Shown: positions 6,128 to 7,203 of the stretch, one piece after another
Numbering within the stretch: the stretch's first letter is position 1
Layout: every line of letters begins with the position of its first letter
Assembly (NCBI GenBank): GCA_937926325.1
Contig: CALAZQ010000425.1
Coordinates: forward strand, 1 to 7,203
Length of the DNA: 7,203 nucleotides
Origin: an uncultured Planctomycetaceae bacterium
Lineage (GTDB): Bacteria; Planctomycetota; Planctomycetia; Pirellulales; UBA1268
Direction: 5' to 3'
Made by a program: the position numbers and the translations under genes
The notes under the pieces: generated by a model
Told to the model about the DNA's origin: nothing
The model's input: only the letters and a program-made list of their open reading frames with translations
Databases searched by the model: none

Positions 6128-6153
6128 GCGGTCGCTCAAAATGAGCCGACCGC
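6128..6153. terminator. Hairpin between convergent genes, possible bidirectional terminator
   Basis: GCGGTCGCTC (6128-6137) pairs with GAGCCGACCGC (6143-6153), forming a 10-bp stem with one bulged C and the loop AAAAT. It begins about 30 bases after the small gene's stop. It lies some 120 bases beyond the stop of the leftward U32 gene, a fitting place for ending both transcripts. On the plus strand the stem is followed by GAGAAAAAG, with no T-tract. On the minus strand a T5 run (from the A5 at 6108-6112) comes only about 15 bases later. Intrinsic termination is therefore plausible but not textbook. Confidence 0.45.
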
Positions 6154-6271
6154 GAGAAAAAGCCGATCTTCGCGAAGCCAAACAGCCGCGACGGATCAAG
6201 GTAGTGCAGGCCCTTCAGGGCCCACGAATTGCCTGTGGACACATGCCGTGGGTGGCCTTTTGCCCAGACAA

Positions 6272-7203
6272 CTAGAGAATCGCCAGGGGGTTGCGGCGTT
6301 CTTCCAGCGTGCCGCGGGTGACGCCGACGCGGTTGGCCGCCTGCAACCCGGCCCAGACCTCGCGACCGGTGACGCGACCGGCCAGCAGATCGCGGTAGGC
6401 GGCAATGATCTGAGCCGCCTCATCCGCGGACTCCTCCAGCAGCTCGATCCGCAGGTGACCAAGGCCACTGGCCCGCAGCTGCCCCACCGCCTCGGCGCCG
6501 CTCTGGGCCACGGCGTTAAAGAGCGTGTTGCGGCAGCCGACGTCGGCCGTCAATGGATGCTCCACCCCAAGCCGGTCCCGCAGGTGCACCGCGTGATCAT
6601 CACAGGGCCGGCCGCAGTTGGTCTTGTTGGTGCCGGGGGAGAGCACGGCGCAGAAGACGCAGTGCTCCATGTGAAACATCGGCATGTGCTGGTGGATGAC
6701 CACCTCTAGTCGGCTGGCCGCGACAGCGGCGACCAGCTCGAGCAACTGCTCGCGGTTACAGTCGTACGAGACCGCCAGCCGCTGACACCCGTTTTTGAGG
6801 TAATACTCGGCCGACAGTGGGTTGGTGACGTTGAGTGAAAAATCGCCCATCACCGGGATGCCCTGGTCCCGGAAGTACTCCAGGCCACTGAAGTTCCGCA
6901 CCAGCACGCCGTCCGGCTCGTGGCGAGCCATTGCCGCAAACACGCCAAGCTCACCCGGCTTTTGAATGCGTGGCGTGGCCAGCAGCAGCCGGGCAGCCCA
7001 TGCCCGGCTTACGGCAACGGCCTCGCGGTACTGCCGAATGTCGGCAAAGTCAGCGATCAGGCTTTGCTGGCCCAGCTCGAGCACCGCCTCCAGCTGGGCC
7101 AGCGACCGCACCAAGACATGCAGGCTAGGCTCAGCGGCACTGTCGGGCCCCGGCTGCCGCCGTGCTGTCGGCCGCTGCTCTGGCAGCAGCTGGGCCAGCA
7201 CCG
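6272..7203 (-). CDS. Peptidase U32 family protein, C-terminal part (5' end outside window)
   Basis: At least 309 residues of a U32 family protein are present; the frame remains open at the right edge, so the true start is outside, and the codon at 7201 (GTG) is probably an internal valine. Recognisable blocks (numbered from that codon) are DGVLVRNFSGLEYFRDQGIPVMGDFSLNVTNP (97-128) and the diagnostic cysteine region: EHCVFC (179-184), TNCGRPC (194-200) and LRDRLGVEHPLTADVGCRN (207-225). The end, VGVTRGTLEERRNPLAIL, is also family-like. Characterised relatives (RlhA in 23S rRNA cytidine hydroxylation, TrhP in tRNA hydroxylation, UbiU/UbiV in ubiquinone hydroxylation) point to RNA or small-molecule hydroxylation, with Fe-S binding through conserved cysteines shown for several, rather than proteolysis. 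Which of these applies here is not determined; RlhA-like is the best guess. The gene is convergent with the nucleotidyltransferase-like operon and independent of it. Confidence 0.9.
   Translation of the reverse strand, partial: VLAQLLPEQRPTARRQPGPDSAAEPSLHVLVRSLAQLEAVLELGQQSLIADFADIRQYREAVAVSRAWAARLLLATPRIQKPGELGVFAAMARHEPDGVLVRNFSGLEYFRDQGIPVMGDFSLNVTNPLSAEYYLKNGCQRLAVSYDCNREQLLELVAAVAASRLEVVIHQHMPMFHMEHCVFCAVLSPGTNKTNCGRPCDDHAVHLRDRLGVEHPLTADVGCRNTLFNAVAQSGAEAVGQLRASGLGHLRIELLEESADEAAQIIAAYRDLLAGRVTGREVWAGLQAANRVGVTRGTLEERRNPLAIL

Noticed and set aside
6248..6709. Plus-strand open frame opposite the U32 gene
   Set aside because: It is antisense to a clearly recognised gene and its translation shows no family motif.

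Overview
This is a GC-rich chromosomal window that most likely comes from a planctomycete (Planctomycetota, possibly Pirellulales). The main support is a tandem pair of genes, DUF1501 followed by a cytochrome-type DUF1549/DUF1553 gene, which is a family pairing greatly expanded in that phylum. A divergent PAS-AraC regulator fits the same picture. The species assignment is inference; the domain calls rest on motifs read in the translations.

Layout from left to right. Positions 1-127 hold a 29-bp exact direct repeat (5-33 and 79-107) and two adjacent hairpins (66-86 and 92-120), directly downstream of the leftward operon. Positions 128-3799 are a two-gene operon on the minus strand. Its first gene is a Tat-exported DUF1501 protein (2414-3799). 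The second is a Sec-exported DUF1549/DUF1553 protein with two heme-binding-like motifs and a bacterial Ig-like segment (128-2371). Positions 3800-4004 are an AT-richer divergent control region with a clear dyad at 3903-3937. Positions 4005-4739 encode a PAS-AraC transcription factor on the plus strand, the obvious candidate regulator of the operon.

Positions 4935-6097 are an unrelated two-gene plus-strand operon. It consists of a 314-residue protein with a nucleotidyltransferase-like active-site pattern and a 73-residue protein of unknown function. Their reading frames overlap by four bases (GTGA) behind a strong ribosome binding site. This pair is the least explained part of the window. Positions 6098-6271 are a convergent intergenic stretch with a strong hairpin. 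Positions 6272-7203 hold the C-terminal part of a peptidase U32 family protein on the minus strand, cut by the right edge of the window.

A plausible reading of the left half is that the cytosolic PAS-AraC protein senses a ligand and switches the divergent DUF1501/DUF1549 operon, whose two products act outside the cytoplasm. Their biochemical activity is not established. No tRNA, rRNA, CRISPR array, transposase or integrase was seen.
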